A DNA stretch of 64,000 bases from Enterobacter cancerogenus (GTDB lineage Bacteria; Pseudomonadota; Gammaproteobacteria; Enterobacterales; Enterobacteriaceae), in the NCBI GenBank assembly GCA_000773965.1, contig JRUP01000012.1:53205-117204 (forward strand). The letters are read 5' to 3'. Within the stretch, counting starts at the first letter, position 1. Each line of letters begins with the position of its first letter. The position numbers were made by a program, and so were the translations under genes. Below, piece after piece: positions 51,209-61,250 of this stretch. The notes under the pieces were generated by a model that had not been told where the DNA came from, did no database searches, and saw only the letters and a list, made by a program, of their open reading frames with translations.

Positions 51209-52258
51209 ATGGCAACTGGCACACTGCCCGACGCGGGGCAGATTCTTAACTCTCTAATCAACAGTATTTTGCTGGTCGATAACGATCTGGTTATCCATTA
51301 CGCCAACCCGGCGGCGCAGCAATTACTGGCGCAAAGCTCACGCAAATTGTTCGGCACGCCATTACCGGAATTAACCGGCTATTTTTCGCTGAATATTGAG
51401 GTGATGAGCGAGAGTCTTGGAGCAGGCCAGGGCTTTACCGACAGCGAAGTGACGTTAGTGGTCGATGGCCGCGCGCACATTATGTCGCTGACCGCGCAGC
51501 GTCTACCCGATGGCCTTATCCTGCTGGAAATGGCGCCGATGGATAATCAACGCCGTCTCAGCCAGGAACAGCTGCAACATGCTCAGCAGGTCGCTGCACG
51601 TGATTTAGTGCGCGGACTGGCGCATGAAATTAAAAACCCGCTCGGAGGTTTACGCGGCGCCGCGCAGTTATTAACGCGTGCTCTGCCCGATCCTTCGCTG
51701 CATGAATATACCCGGATTATTATCGAACAGGCGGACCGCCTGCGTAATCTGGTTGATCGTTTACTGGGGCCCCAACAGCCCGGTATGCACGTCACACAAA
51801 GCATTCATCAGGTGGCTGAGCGCGTGGTCAATCTGGTGTCGATGGAGTTACCGGACAATGTCTCGCTGGTACGTGATTACGACCCGAGCCTGCCCGAGCT
51901 GCCACACGATCCCGATCAGATTGAGCAAGTGCTACTCAACGTAGTGCGTAATGCGTTGCAGGCGCTGGGTGACGAAGGTGGCACTATCGTGATCCGCACC
52001 CGTACCGCGTTCCAGCTGACGCTGCACGGCACCCGTTATCGCCTGGTGGCACGTATTGATATCGAAGATGATGGCCCTGGGATTCCTGCTCAGCTACAGG
52101 ACACGCTGTTCTATCCGATGGTGAGTGGTCGTGAAGGAGGCACCGGTTTAGGTCTCTCCATCGCCCGCAGCCTGATCGATCAGCATTCAGGAAAAATAGA
52201 ATTTAACAGTTGGCCAGGACACACCGAATTCTCGGTTTACCTGCCTATTCGCCAGTGA
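51209..52258 (+). CDS. glnL: Nitrogen sensor histidine kinase NtrB
   Basis: NtrB phosphorylates NtrC under nitrogen limitation and dephosphorylates it when PII is bound. It is soluble, with 349 residues. An N-terminal PAS domain (about 10-110), the phospho-acceptor H139 in [10 protein letters not shown], and a C-terminal ATPase domain with NVVRNALQA (N box), DDGPGIP and GTGLGLSIA are present. The ATG follows an AGAGGA site and the NtrC operator. glnG starts 7 bp downstream. Confidence 0.97.
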   Translation: MATGTLPDAGQILNSLINSILLVDNDLVIHYANPAAQQLLAQSSRKLFGTPLPELTGYFSLNIEVMSESLGAGQGFTDSEVTLVVDGRAHIMSLTAQRLPDGLILLEMAPMDNQRRLSQEQLQHAQQVAARDLVRGLAHEIKNPLGGLRGAAQLLTRALPDPSLHEYTRIIIEQADRLRNLVDRLLGPQQPGMHVTQSIHQVAERVVNLVSMELPDNVSLVRDYDPSLPELPHDPDQIEQVLLNVVRNALQALGDEGGTIVIRTRTAFQLTLHGTRYRLVARIDIEDDGPGIPAQLQDTLFYPMVSGREGGTGLGLSIARSLIDQHSGKIEFNSWPGHTEFSVYLPIRQ

Positions 52259-52265
52259 GGTTTCT

Positions 52266-53675
52266 ATGCAACGAGGGATAGTCTGGATCGTCGATGACGA
52301 TAGCTCCATCCGCTGGGTGCTTGAACGTGCGCTCACTGGAGCCGGTTTGAGCTGCGCGACATTTGACAGCGGCAATGAGGTGCTGGATGCACTCTCAAGT
52401 AAAACCCCAGATGTATTGTTATCAGATATTCGCATGCCGGGCATGGATGGACTGGCGCTGCTGAAACAGATTAAACAGCGTCACCCAATGCTACCGGTCA
52501 TCATAATGACCGCGCATTCGGATCTTGATGCCGCCGTCAGCGCATATCAACAAGGCGCGTTCGATTACCTGCCCAAGCCGTTTGATATTGATGAAGCCGT
52601 CGCGCTGGTTGAACGTGCGATCAGTCACTATCAGGAACAGCAGCAGCCGCGTAATCAGCCGGTGAGCGGCCCGACAACCGACATCATTGGCGAAGCGCCG
52701 GCGATGCAGGATGTGTTTCGCATCATCGGCCGTTTGTCGCGATCTTCCATCAGCGTGCTGATTAATGGTGAATCGGGTACCGGTAAAGAGTTAGTGGCGC
52801 ATGCGCTGCATCGTCACAGCCCGCGTGCCAAATCACCGTTTATCGCGCTGAATATGGCGGCCATTCCGAAAGACCTGATCGAATCCGAACTATTTGGTCA
52901 CGAGAAAGGGGCGTTTACCGGGGCCAACCAGATCCGTCAGGGCCGTTTTGAACAGGCCGATGGGGGCACGCTGTTTCTTGATGAAATAGGTGATATGCCG
53001 CTCGATGTGCAAACCCGCTTGCTGCGCGTGTTGGCCGATGGCCAGTTCTATCGCGTGGGCGGCTATGCACCGGTGAAAGTGGATGTGCGTATTATCGCGG
53101 CAACCCACCAAAACCTTGAGCTGCGCGTGCAGGAAGGCAAGTTCCGTGAGGATCTGTTCCATCGCCTGAACGTGATTCGTGTGCACTTACCGCCTCTGCG
53201 TGAGCGTCGCGAAGATATCCCGCGTCTGGCGCGCTACTTCCTGCAGGTCGCCGCGCGTGAGCTGGGCGTCGAAGCGAAGATTCTGCATCCGGAAACTGAA
53301 ACCGCGCTGACGCGCCTGCATTGGTCCGGTAACGTACGCCAGCTGGAAAATACCTGCCGCTGGTTAACCGTGATGGCTGCAGGCCAGGAAGTACTGATTC
53401 AGGATCTGCCGCCGGAGCTGTTTGAGTCGAGCACGCCGGACAATCCAGTGCAGTCTCTGCCGGATAGCTGGGCCACCTTGCTGGCACAATGGGCGGACCG
53501 CGCGCTGCGTTCCGGTCATCAAAACCTGCTCTCTGAAGCGCAGCCGGAGATGGAGCGCACGCTGCTCACTACCGCCCTGCGTCACACTCAGGGACACAAG
53601 CAGGAAGCCGCACGTTTATTGGGTTGGGGTCGTAATACCCTGACGCGTAAACTGAAAGAGCTGGGAATGGAATAA
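52266..53675 (+). CDS. glnG: Nitrogen response regulator NtrC
   Basis: NtrC is the sigma-54 activator of the nitrogen regulon. It has 469 residues. The receiver domain has phospho-acceptor D54. The AAA+ domain has Walker A GESGTGKE (168-175), the sigma-54-contacting GAFTGA (215-220) and [13 protein letters not shown] Fis-type helix-turn-helix lies at the C-terminus (about 446-469). The NtrC sites found upstream of glnA and glnL are its presumed targets. Confidence 0.97.
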   Translation: MQRGIVWIVDDDSSIRWVLERALTGAGLSCATFDSGNEVLDALSSKTPDVLLSDIRMPGMDGLALLKQIKQRHPMLPVIIMTAHSDLDAAVSAYQQGAFDYLPKPFDIDEAVALVERAISHYQEQQQPRNQPVSGPTTDIIGEAPAMQDVFRIIGRLSRSSISVLINGESGTGKELVAHALHRHSPRAKSPFIALNMAAIPKDLIESELFGHEKGAFTGANQIRQGRFEQADGGTLFLDEIGDMPLDVQTRLLRVLADGQFYRVGGYAPVKVDVRIIAATHQNLELRVQEGKFREDLFHRLNVIRVHLPPLRERREDIPRLARYFLQVAARELGVEAKILHPETETALTRLHWSGNVRQLENTCRWLTVMAAGQEVLIQDLPPELFESSTPDNPVQSLPDSWATLLAQWADRALRSGHQNLLSEAQPEMERTLLTTALRHTQGHKQEAARLLGWGRNTLTRKLKELGME

Positions 53676-53680
53676 GTGAG

Positions 53681-53712
53681 AATCAGGGGAGCGCGATGCT
53701 CCCCTGATTTTT
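53681..53712 (+). terminator. Rho-independent terminator of glnALG
   Basis: A 12-bp perfect stem AATCAGGGGAGC/GCTCCCCTGATT with a GCGAT loop is followed by T5 on the plus strand. It ends at the stop codon of the convergent hemN gene. Confidence 0.9.
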
Positions 53713-55084
53713 ATATCACCCGCGAGAATTGCTGCATGCGAGCCTTTTGGCGCAGATAACGATCGAAGCACATGCAGATATTACGAATCAGTAAACGCCC
53801 AATTCCTGTGACATGCAGACTACGCCCGCGCCGTTCCAGCAAACCATCCGCCATCAAAGGCGCCAGTAACGCTAAATCTTCCGCAAAATAGGTTTCGAAG
53901 GTGATCGGCCACTGCGCTTCAATCGCCGCGAAATCTAATGAGAAATGACAGATCAGCGTTTTGATGACATCACGGCGCAGACAGTCATCGTCGCTTAGTG
54001 TCAAACCACGCCATAGCGCGTTCCCGCTCTGTTCCACGCTGGCATAGTATTCTTTCAATTCTTTTTGGTTCTGCGCATAACTGTCTCCCAGCATACTGAT
54101 CGCCGAGACGCCCAATCCCACCAGCTCAGTCTCGCCTTGCGTAGTATACCCCTGAAAATTGCGGTGCAGTTCACCCGCACGTTGCGCAATGGCCAGCTCA
54201 TCATCCGGTTTGGCAAAGTGATCCATACCGATGAACTGATAGCCTGCATCCGTTAAGGTGCCAATGGTTTGCTGCAGGATTTGCAGCTTCTGTTCCGCAC
54301 CGGGCAGCTCTTCATCTTTGATTTTGCGTTGTGCAGCAAACAGCGTCGGCATGTGCGCGTAATTGAATACGCTGAGACGATCGGGATTAAGCGCGATGAC
54401 TCGCTGTAAGGTGAAGGCAAAGCTTTCGGGCGTCTGGAGCGGCAGGCCGTAAATCAGATCCAGGCTGACTGAGCGGAATCCTCGCGCACGCGCACGCTCA
54501 ACCAGCCCGAAGATAGTCTCTTCATCCTGCACGCGATTGACGCGCTCCTGCACCGCCTTATTGAAGTCCTGCACACCCATACTCAGGCGATTAAAACCTT
54601 CAGCACGCAGATGATCGATCATCGCCAGCTCAATTTCGCGTGGATCGACTTCGATCGACATCTCAACGTCATCAGCAATCTCAAAATGGCCACGCAGCAG
54701 CGCCACCAGCCGGCTGACCTGAGCTTGATTGAGAAAGGTTGGCGTACCACCGCCCCAGTGCAACTGCGTGACGCGGCGTCCGGCAAACAGCGGCGCACGC
54801 TGGCGGATTTCCTGCTCCAGCACGTCCAGATAGCGATCGGCCTTGTGCAGCTGGCGCGTCACAATCTTATTACAGCCGCAGAAGTAGCAAAGGCGATGAC
54901 AGAACGGAATATGGACATACAGCGACAGGCAACGTTGAGGATAGCGTTCAACCGCAAACTGGAAGCTTGCCTCGCCAAAGTTCTCATTGAACTCTAGCGC
55001 AGTGGGGTATGAGGTGTAACGCGGACCTGCGTAATTGTATTTTTCGATCAGCCGCTGATCCCATTCAATCTGCTGCGATGACAT
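53711..55084 (-). CDS. hemN: Oxygen-independent coproporphyrinogen III oxidase
   Basis: HemN converts coproporphyrinogen III to protoporphyrinogen IX without oxygen, using radical SAM chemistry. It has 457 residues, the same as E. coli. The 4Fe-4S cysteines are C62, C66 and C69 in HIPFCHRLCYFCGC, and LHWGGGTPTFLN is the SAM-binding GGGTP motif. ATG 55084 is chosen because AAGGAG lies 5 nt upstream; a GTG at 55090 overlaps that site. A short membrane-protein ORF ends 2 nt before the ATG. Confidence 0.97.
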   Translation of the reverse strand: MSSQQIEWDQRLIEKYNYAGPRYTSYPTALEFNENFGEASFQFAVERYPQRCLSLYVHIPFCHRLCYFCGCNKIVTRQLHKADRYLDVLEQEIRQRAPLFAGRRVTQLHWGGGTPTFLNQAQVSRLVALLRGHFEIADDVEMSIEVDPREIELAMIDHLRAEGFNRLSMGVQDFNKAVQERVNRVQDEETIFGLVERARARGFRSVSLDLIYGLPLQTPESFAFTLQRVIALNPDRLSVFNYAHMPTLFAAQRKIKDEELPGAEQKLQILQQTIGTLTDAGYQFIGMDHFAKPDDELAIAQRAGELHRNFQGYTTQGETELVGLGVSAISMLGDSYAQNQKELKEYYASVEQSGNALWRGLTLSDDDCLRRDVIKTLICHFSLDFAAIEAQWPITFETYFAEDLALLAPLMADGLLERRGRSLHVTGIGRLLIRNICMCFDRYLRQKARMQQFSRVI

Positions 55085-55086
55085 GC

Positions 55087-55263
55087 TCACTCCTTACGGT
55101 GACGTCGTTTGAGGGAGGGTCGCGTTGCAGAAGAGGAGAGATAGCGGTGAGCCGTACGCCGGCGTAAACGCGACTTCAGACGCGACAGGCGACGAAGTTT
55201 AAACAATAACCACAGGAGATAACATGTCAGCAGCAGCGCTAAAATTGATCCAGGCCAAAGCAT
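55087..55263 (-). CDS. Putative 58-residue single-pass membrane protein upstream of hemN
   Basis: ATG 55263 opens 58 codons: a hydrophobic N-terminus (MLWPGSILALLLTCYLLWLL), one membrane helix, then an arginine-rich tail (LRRLSRLKSRLRRR at about 23-36, KRRHRKE at the end). The positive-inside rule places the tail in the cytoplasm. The TGA lies 2 nt before the hemN ATG, and the hemN ribosome site is contained in its last codons (AAG GAG), so the two would be coupled. An ACAGGT motif sits 8 nt upstream. I do not recognise the protein. Confidence 0.5.
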   Translation of the reverse strand: MLWPGSILALLLTCYLLWLLFKLRRLSRLKSRLRRRTAHRYLSSSATRPSLKRRHRKE

Positions 55264-55283
55264 CAGCGAATACCTGTTTAGCG

Positions 55284-55307
55284 CGGCATGCGCAAATGCG
55301 CATGCCG
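55284..55307. repeat. 11-bp inverted repeat between yihI and the small membrane ORF
   Basis: CGGCATGCGCA and TGCGCATGCCG flank AA. It lies 12 bp past the yihI stop on the minus strand. No T run follows, so it may be a weak terminator or an mRNA-stabilising stem. Confidence 0.65.
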
Positions 55308-55319
55308 ATCAAAAATGAC

Positions 55320-55841
55320 TTAGTTGCCTTTTAACAAGCGCATCATATCGACTTCGGCTTGTTCATCTTCAGCACCGTCATCCAACGCGATACCGAGGGT
55401 TTCCATCAGTTCGTCAATGCGATCCAGCGTCTGATCGAGCCATGCCTGATCTTCAGCGCTGAGTGTCTCACCACTTTCCAGACGGTCCAGTAAGGTGTCG
55501 AGGCGTTCATCATTTTCCAGCTTCGCCAGCTCTTCTTCCGGTGTCAGACGAACCTTCTCCGCTTTCGGTCTGGCTTTCGCTACCGGCTTTTTCTCCGGTA
55601 CGGTTTTACCATCGGCCACCAGCGCAACCGGTTTTTTACTGCCAGTACGTGGATCGGCATTTTTCTGACCCTGGCCTTTGCCAGCGCCTTTGGTTTCCGG
55701 GTTAGCACGGCTGCCCGCTTTATGGCCGCTGTGCTTTTTATCGCGTTTACGATCGCGTGCTTCCTGGTTCAGTTCTTCACGCGATTTGCGTTTGGCTTTA
55801 GCAGCAGGTTTGCCACGCTGGGCTGGTGCAGGTTGCTTCAT
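55320..55841 (-). CDS. yihI: Der GTPase-activating protein YihI
   Basis: YihI stimulates GTP hydrolysis by Der (EngA) and so tunes 50S ribosome assembly. It has 173 residues. The first 100 are lysine/arginine-rich and low in complexity ([20 protein letters not shown]). The acidic helical C-terminal half ([27 protein letters not shown]) ends in MMRLLKGN as in E. coli YihI. It lies immediately downstream of the CsrC sRNA gene. Confidence 0.92.
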   Translation of the reverse strand: MKQPAPAQRGKPAAKAKRKSREELNQEARDRKRDKKHSGHKAGSRANPETKGAGKGQGQKNADPRTGSKKPVALVADGKTVPEKKPVAKARPKAEKVRLTPEEELAKLENDERLDTLLDRLESGETLSAEDQAWLDQTLDRIDELMETLGIALDDGAEDEQAEVDMMRLLKGN

Positions 55842-55907
55842 GGTGTCCGGTCTCGGCGATTTTTCTTCAGTATAGAATTGCGGCGAAATCTAGCAGAAAG
55901 ATGACAA

Positions 55908-56135
55908 AGAAAAAAGGCGATAGCCTATGCTATCGCCTTATTTCGCACCTTCTACTGAAGGAATAACGGTATAAATCCTTTACAGCTCTCAACGTCCCGG
56001 TTGCTCCTTCGCCTCATCGCTCCTGCGAGTAATCCTTTTCCTTGTCCGACTCATACCTGAATCACATCCTGCCATGCTCCTGGTCATCCCCGACACTCCT
56101 GAGCGCATCATCCTGATGGGTGCTGCCGTGCACTG
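55908..56135 (-). ncRNA. csrC: CsrC small RNA (CsrA antagonist)
   Basis: Between yihI and engB, the E. coli location of csrC, the minus strand carries about 12 GGA motifs, mostly in AGGA context (AGGATG, AGGAG, GGGGAT), within roughly 230 nt. It ends in an 11-bp hairpin (AAGGCGATAGC/GCTATCGCCTT, 55914-55939) with a U-rich tail. Repeated GGA loops bind and sequester CsrA, relieving repression of glycogen, biofilm and motility targets. The primary sequence is only loosely like E. coli CsrC; identity rests on motif density, the terminator and synteny. Ends are approximate. Confidence 0.88.
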
Positions 56136-56141
56136 ACACCA

Positions 56142-56169
56142 AATGTAGACCAATCAGTAAAATGAACAA
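56142..56169 (-). promoter_or_regulatory. Putative sigma-70 promoter of csrC
   Basis: On the minus strand TTGTTC (56169-56164) and TACATT (56147-56142) are 16 bp apart, placing the RNA start near 56135. Further upstream the gap is AT-rich; activation by UvrY (as in E. coli) could act there, but no site was assigned. Confidence 0.5.
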
Positions 56170-56391
56170 GTGAGACATGTCTTTAATTTAGAGCGGTAAT
56201 TTTCAATATCTATTTATCTTATTGAAAATATTACGATATCCAACATATGAACATTCTATTAATCGGTAATGACTGGCAGTAATTATCGTCGATCTCTTAC
56301 AAAGTGGCGCGTTAAGACGCTATCGGGCACTTTTGCGCCATAACAGGTATAATCAGCCCAATTGAACGAATCACTTTGCTGGAGCTTTACT

Positions 56392-57030
56392 TTGTCTGCT
56401 TTGAATTATCACATGACCCACTTCGTGCTCAGCGCCCCGGATATTCGCCATTTACCGGCAGATGTGGGCATTGAGGTCGCGTTTGCCGGACGCTCTAACG
56501 CAGGCAAATCCAGCGCGCTGAATACCATCACCAACCAGAAAAGCCTGGCGCGTACCAGTAAAACGCCAGGTCGTACTCAGCTCATCAACCTGTTCCAGGT
56601 CGTCGAGGGGAAAACCCTGGTCGACTTACCGGGCTATGGCTACGCCGAAGTTCCGGAAGAGATGAAGCGTAAATGGCAGCGTGCGCTGTCTGAATATTTG
56701 CAGAAGCGTCAGGCACTGAAAGGCCTGGTAGTGCTGATGGATATTCGCCATCCGCTGAAAGACCTCGATCAGAATATGATTGAATGGGCAATCCAGAGCG
56801 GTATTCCAGTACTTGTACTGTTAACCAAAGCGGATAAGCTGGCATCCGGCGCACGTAAAGCCCAGCTCAAACTGGTGCGTGAAGCTGCATTGGGCTTTAT
56901 GGGTGATGTGCAGGTTGAGATGTTCTCATCACTCAAGAAGATCGGCGTTGATATCGTTCGCCAGAAACTGGATAGCTGGTTCAGTGAGCTGGAACCGGCG
57001 CAGGAAGATGAAGAAGCCCCTTCTGCGTAA
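56392..57030 (+). CDS. engB: Ribosome biogenesis GTPase EngB (YihA)
   Basis: EngB is an essential GTPase needed for 50S subunit assembly and cell division. It has 212 residues. G1 GRSNAGKSS, the TPGRTQ switch, G3 [11 protein letters not shown] and G4 TKADK are all present. The start is TTG at 56392 with GGAG 7 nt upstream, giving [16 protein letters not shown] as in the family; the frame extends to 56362 but without a ribosome site. It runs between the CsrC and Spot 42 genes, as in E. coli. Confidence 0.94.
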   Translation: MSALNYHMTHFVLSAPDIRHLPADVGIEVAFAGRSNAGKSSALNTITNQKSLARTSKTPGRTQLINLFQVVEGKTLVDLPGYGYAEVPEEMKRKWQRALSEYLQKRQALKGLVVLMDIRHPLKDLDQNMIEWAIQSGIPVLVLLTKADKLASGARKAQLKLVREAALGFMGDVQVEMFSSLKKIGVDIVRQKLDSWFSELEPAQEDEEAPSA

Positions 57031-57038
57031 TGTTAAGT

Positions 57039-57060
57039 GCGGGTTTACGACCCGCTTTTC
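57039..57060 (+). terminator. Terminator after engB
   Basis: The stem GCGGGT/ACCCGC with a TTACG loop is followed by TTTTC, 8 bp past the engB stop. Confidence 0.7.
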
Positions 57061-57073
57061 AGAAAAAGCCCAA

Positions 57074-57181
57074 TAAAAAACGCCCCAGTCATAAATGACT
57101 GGGGCGGCTAAATATTCAGCCAAATCCGATTACGTGAAGTAAAAGGTCTGAAAGATAGAACATCTTACCTCTGTACCCTAC
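57074..57181 (-). ncRNA. spf: Spot 42 RNA
   Basis: The minus strand from 57181 begins GTAGGGTACAGAGGTAAGAT and is almost identical to E. coli Spot 42 to its terminator hairpin (CGCCCCAGTCA stem with T6). It is about 108 nt, one T shorter in the AATATTT run, with changes in the terminator loop. Spot 42 uses Hfq to repress secondary carbon-source genes and is itself repressed by CRP-cAMP. TAAAGT about 8 nt upstream is the likely -10. It lies between polA and engB as in E. coli. Confidence 0.96.
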
Positions 57182-57437
57182 GCGATGAACTTTACCTGAT
57201 TTTTCCTGACCAACAAAGGGTTTTTTGTTGTTAAGTTTCAGGATTCCACATCTTTTTTACCGGGTCCGTCACACTTTGGCTTAAGGCGTGTAGTTTAATT
57301 ACTAAAAAAATGCTTAGCCGATAGGCAGTTACAAAATGCGCATTTAACAAGCGGCTTTACATCGTTGCTGAACCGATTAAGTAAACTTTTTTCTTATGAC
57401 GATGTCAGCGGCGTAGATATACCGCCGACAACGTTCC

Positions 57438-60227
57438 TTAGTGCGCCTGGTCCCAGTTATCGCCCGTTCCCACTTCAACCTGCAGCGGTACATCAAGTTT
57501 CATGCTGCTCTCCATCAGCTGGCGGATCGTCGCACTCGCACTCTCTACCGCGTCTTTGTGGATTTCAAACACCAGTTCATCGTGTACCTGCATGATCATC
57601 TTCACAGCGTCATCCTGCTGTTGCAGTAACCAGCCATCTACAGCGATCATCGCGCGTTTGATAATGTCCGCTGCGGTGCCTTGCATCGGGGCGTTAATCG
57701 CCGCGCGCTCTGCCGCCTTACGACGAATGGCGTTGCTTGAGCTGATGTCCGGAAGCCACAGGCGGCGACCATCCAGTGTCTCCACGTAGCCCTTCTCCGC
57801 CGCCTGAGTGCGAGTCTCTTCCATGTAACGCAGTACGCCCGGATAACGCTCAAAGTAGAGATCCATATACTTTTTCGCTTCGCCAGCACCGATATTCAAC
57901 TGGCGCGACAGACCGAAGGCGCTCATGCCATAAATCAGGCCAAAGTTAATTGCCTTGGCACTGCGGCGTTGCTCACCTGAAACCTTGCTCAGCGCAACAC
58001 CAAAGACTTCTGACGCTGTCGCGCGGTGAATGTCTTCACCCTGCGCAAACGCATCCAGCAGGCCTTTATCCTGCGACAGATGCGCCATGATGCGCAGTTC
58101 AATTTGCGAGTAGTCAGCCGCGACGATGCGATTATCTTTACCTGCGATAAAAGCCTGACGAATACGGCGGCCTTCATCGTTGCGCACCGGGATATTTTGC
58201 AGGTTGGGATCGGTAGATGAGAGACGTCCGGTGGCCGTGACCGCCTGATGATAAGAAGTATGCACGCGGCCGGTAATCGGATTGATCATCAAAGGCAATT
58301 TGTCGGTATAAGTCGACTTCAGCTTAGACAGGCCACGATGCTCCAGAATCACTTTGGGCAGCGGATAGTCCAGCGCCAGTTCAGCCAGCACTTCTTCGCT
58401 GGTTGACGGTGCGCCACCCGGCGTTTTCTTAGTGGGCTTGATGCCCTGCTTTTCAAACAGAATGGTTTGCAGCTGTTTGGTGGAGGAGAGATTAAACGGC
58501 TCGCCTGCCAGCTCGTGCGCTTTCAACTCCAGTTCCGCCAGACGTGCGGTCAGCTCCTGCGAATGTTTGGCCAGGATGTTTTGATCGATCAATACGCCGT
58601 TGCGTTCAATGCGTGAAATCACGGTCACCAGCGGCATCTCGATATCGGTGAAGACCTGCTTCGGACCCACTTCCTGCTCCAGCTTCGGCCACATCTGCAG
58701 ATGCAACTGCAGCGTGACATCTGCGTCTTCTGCAGCGTAATGAGCGGCCTGCTCGATAGCAATCTGGTTGAAGGTCAGCTGATTTTTTCCTTTACCGGCA
58801 ATCTCTTCGAAGGTGACGGTTTTATGGTTCAGCCAGCGCGAAGCCAGGCTATCCATATCATGTTTGCCGCCGACGCTGCTCAGGCAATAAGATTCCAGCA
58901 TGGTGTCGAATTTAATGCCGTTCAGCTCAATATCGTAGTTCTTCAGCACGCCACGATCGTATTTGAGGTTCTGACCGACTTTTGCAGATTTAGCGTCTTC
59001 CAGTAGCGGTTTTAGCTTTTTCAACACGTCGCTGCGGTCGAGTTGTTCTGGCGCATCAAGATAGTCATGGGCCACCGGAAGATAAGCGGCTTCACCGGGC
59101 GCAACCGCAAAGGAGAGGCCGACAATGTTGGCACTCCAGCTATCCAGAGAATCGGTTTCCAGATCGAAGGCAAAGAGTTCTGCTTTTTTCAGTTTTTGCA
59201 GCCACTCGTCGAAGGTTGCCTCATCCAAAATGGTGACGTAGCCGTCAGATGACAGCACGCTAGCGGTTTCCGCCACCGCAGCCACAGGTTCAGTCGCCAG
59301 CGATTTCTGTGCCTGCACATTGCTCTTTTTGCCCTGCAACCAGGTGCCGTCCTGTAAATCGCTGATCCAGCGTTTAAATTCATAGCGGCCGAACAGATTC
59401 TGCAGTTTTTCAACGTCCGGCTCGTTGACGGTGAGTTGCTCACAACCCAGTTCCAGTTCTACGTCAGTCTTAATGGTCGCCAGCTGATAGGACAGGAATG
59501 CGACTTCGCGGTTCTGCTCCAGCTTCGCTGCCATGGTTTTCGCGCCACGGAATGAGAGATCCGCCACTTTATCCAGGTTGTCGTAAATTGACTGCATACC
59601 GCCTAAGCCCTGCAGCAACGCCTGTGCAGTCTTCTCACCCACGCCAGGCACACCCGGAATGTTATCCGAGCTGTCACCCATCATGGCGAGGAAGTCGATA
59701 ATCAGTGAGGGTGGCACCCCGTATTTTTGCTCGACCTCTTCCGGGCCCAACACGGTGTTGGTCATGGTATTGATCAACGTAATGCCCGGCGTGACCAGCT
59801 GCGCCATATCTTTATCGCCAGTGCTGATCAGCACCGCACGGCCCTGCTTTTCTGCTTCCAGTGCCAGAGTGCCAATCACATCATCAGCCTCAACGCCGGT
59901 CACCGCCAGCAGCGGTAATCCCATCGCTTTGACCATCTCGTGCAGCGGCTCGATCTGTGCACGCAGATCGTCGGGCATTGGCGGACGGTGCGATTTGTAG
60001 TGCTCGAATAATTCATCGCGGAAAGTTTTGCCTTTCGCATCGAAGACCACGGCCACATGGCTCGGCTGATACTGCATCAGCAAACTTTTCAGCATGTTGA
60101 GCACACCGTACATCGCGCCCGTGGGCTCGCCTGCACTGTTGGTCAGCGGCGGAAAGGCATGATACGCCCGGTAGAGATAAGAGGATCCGTCTACCAGAAT
60201 CAGGGGATTTTCTGCAATTTGCGCCAT
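57438..60227 (-). CDS. polA: DNA polymerase I
   Basis: Pol I removes RNA primers and fills gaps. It has 929 residues. The 5'-nuclease domain (about 1-320) contains [13 protein letters not shown]-like helix-hairpin-helix wording ([14 protein letters not shown]). The proofreading domain has FDLETDSLD. The polymerase domain has motif [15 protein letters not shown], motif [17 protein letters not shown] and motif C VHDELVFE. All catalytic residues appear intact, so it should have all three activities. A DnaA box with clustered GATC sites lies about 130 bp upstream of its start. Confidence 0.98.
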   Translation of the reverse strand: MAQIAENPLILVDGSSYLYRAYHAFPPLTNSAGEPTGAMYGVLNMLKSLLMQYQPSHVAVVFDAKGKTFRDELFEHYKSHRPPMPDDLRAQIEPLHEMVKAMGLPLLAVTGVEADDVIGTLALEAEKQGRAVLISTGDKDMAQLVTPGITLINTMTNTVLGPEEVEQKYGVPPSLIIDFLAMMGDSSDNIPGVPGVGEKTAQALLQGLGGMQSIYDNLDKVADLSFRGAKTMAAKLEQNREVAFLSYQLATIKTDVELELGCEQLTVNEPDVEKLQNLFGRYEFKRWISDLQDGTWLQGKKSNVQAQKSLATEPVAAVAETASVLSSDGYVTILDEATFDEWLQKLKKAELFAFDLETDSLDSWSANIVGLSFAVAPGEAAYLPVAHDYLDAPEQLDRSDVLKKLKPLLEDAKSAKVGQNLKYDRGVLKNYDIELNGIKFDTMLESYCLSSVGGKHDMDSLASRWLNHKTVTFEEIAGKGKNQLTFNQIAIEQAAHYAAEDADVTLQLHLQMWPKLEQEVGPKQVFTDIEMPLVTVISRIERNGVLIDQNILAKHSQELTARLAELELKAHELAGEPFNLSSTKQLQTILFEKQGIKPTKKTPGGAPSTSEEVLAELALDYPLPKVILEHRGLSKLKSTYTDKLPLMINPITGRVHTSYHQAVTATGRLSSTDPNLQNIPVRNDEGRRIRQAFIAGKDNRIVAADYSQIELRIMAHLSQDKGLLDAFAQGEDIHRATASEVFGVALSKVSGEQRRSAKAINFGLIYGMSAFGLSRQLNIGAGEAKKYMDLYFERYPGVLRYMEETRTQAAEKGYVETLDGRRLWLPDISSSNAIRRKAAERAAINAPMQGTAADIIKRAMIAVDGWLLQQQDDAVKMIMQVHDELVFEIHKDAVESASATIRQLMESSMKLDVPLQVEVGTGDNWDQAH

Positions 60228-60557
60228 AGGTTCGTTTTTTCTTCGTTGCGATAATGAGGGCTATAAGGATGCCACAACCAGAGAGGAATGTTGAATCAGA
60301 GCAAGGATGTCAGGATCTTTTTCGTTGTTACGCGGAGTGGATCGCAAGGATCAGGCTGTGGATAACTTTGTGCGTAAAAATCATAACGTATTGTTATTTA
60401 CGTTAATTGCAATCATTTTACTGATAAAAGTTATTACTTTTCAATTTGTTATTAACTTACCGTGATGAAGCGCGCCTTTTTGAAAAGGTGATCGTCCATG
60501 TGGATATTAAGCGGAGGGTTAACGGGGATATCATTATTACGTCATGGGAAAGGGAGT
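60228..60557 (-). promoter_or_regulatory. polA upstream region with DnaA box and GATC cluster
   Basis: This gap between polA and dsbA holds no gene; E. coli has yihF and yihG here. TGTGGATAA at 60357-60365 is a perfect DnaA box. GATC sites occur at 60314, 60340 and 60349, just beside it, and an AT-rich stretch (about 60366-60470) follows. DnaA is reported to stimulate polA transcription in E. coli, so a polA regulatory role is likely. Confidence 0.65.
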
Positions 60558-60582
60558 AAAAACGCCGACATCGCCGGCGTTT
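60558..60582 (-). terminator. Terminator of dsbA
   Basis: The stem AAACGCCG/CGGCGTTT with a 7-nt loop gives a T5 run (with the stem end) on the minus strand, 12 bp after the dsbA stop. Confidence 0.82.
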
Positions 60583-60594
60583 ATTTGCGCTTAA

Positions 60595-61224
60595 TTACTT
60601 CTTCTCAACCAGGAATTTCACTACGTTGGCATAATCGGCAACGAAATTGTCCATAGAGCTGGTGTCCAGGCCGCCGTTATTCACCATGTATTTGCCGTTA
60701 ACGAAGATAGCTGGCACGCCCTGCAGATTAAGATCGGCTGCCGCTTTCTGCTGCTGGGCGACCAACGCTTTTACCGCAAAGCTATTCCAGGCTGCATCAT
60801 AATCTTCTGATGAGATGCCAGCAGCCTGGATGAAGGTGGCTTTCAGGCTCGCCGCATCGGTAATGGTTTGGGTTTTCTGAATACCGTCAAAGATCGGTGC
60901 AGTGACTTTGCTTTCCACGCCCAGCGCCATCGCGACCGCCCAGGCTTGAGTCACAACAGGACCGAAGTCTCCGCCGAGGAAATCAACGTGATATTTAGTC
61001 ACTTTAGTGTCTGCTGGCAGGTTCTTTTTCACGGCATCACTCACGTGATAGACGCGTTCGAACTGGTAGCAGTGCGGGCAGAAGAAGGAGAAGAACTCCA
61101 ATACCTGTGGCTCACCAGCAACCGGCTTTGGCAGCGTGACGAATTGTTTGCCGTCATTGAACTGTGCCGCTGAGGCGCCAAATGCCAGCATTAAACCTAC
61201 CAGCGCAAACATAATCTTTTTCAT
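60595..61224 (-). CDS. dsbA: Periplasmic thiol:disulfide oxidase DsbA
   Basis: DsbA introduces disulfides into exported proteins and is reoxidised by DsbB. It has 209 residues with a signal peptide (1-19, cleavage ASA/AQF). The active site CPHC is at C49/C52, which are Cys30/Cys33 in the mature protein, and the cis-proline is in [14 protein letters not shown] lies 11 nt before ATG 61224. It follows srkA by 26 bp; in E. coli the srkA-dsbA pair is co-transcribed, with Cpx control. Confidence 0.97.
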   Translation of the reverse strand: MKKIMFALVGLMLAFGASAAQFNDGKQFVTLPKPVAGEPQVLEFFSFFCPHCYQFERVYHVSDAVKKNLPADTKVTKYHVDFLGGDFGPVVTQAWAVAMALGVESKVTAPIFDGIQKTQTITDAASLKATFIQAAGISSEDYDAAWNSFAVKALVAQQQKAAADLNLQGVPAIFVNGKYMVNNGGLDTSSMDNFVADYANVVKFLVEKK

Positions 61225-61250
61225 CGTGAAAAAATCTCCTGAGTACTTCA

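Noticed and set aside
57182-57310. CRP site upstream of spf
   Set aside because: TGTGA followed by a poorly matching right half about 100 bp upstream is too weak and too distant to call.
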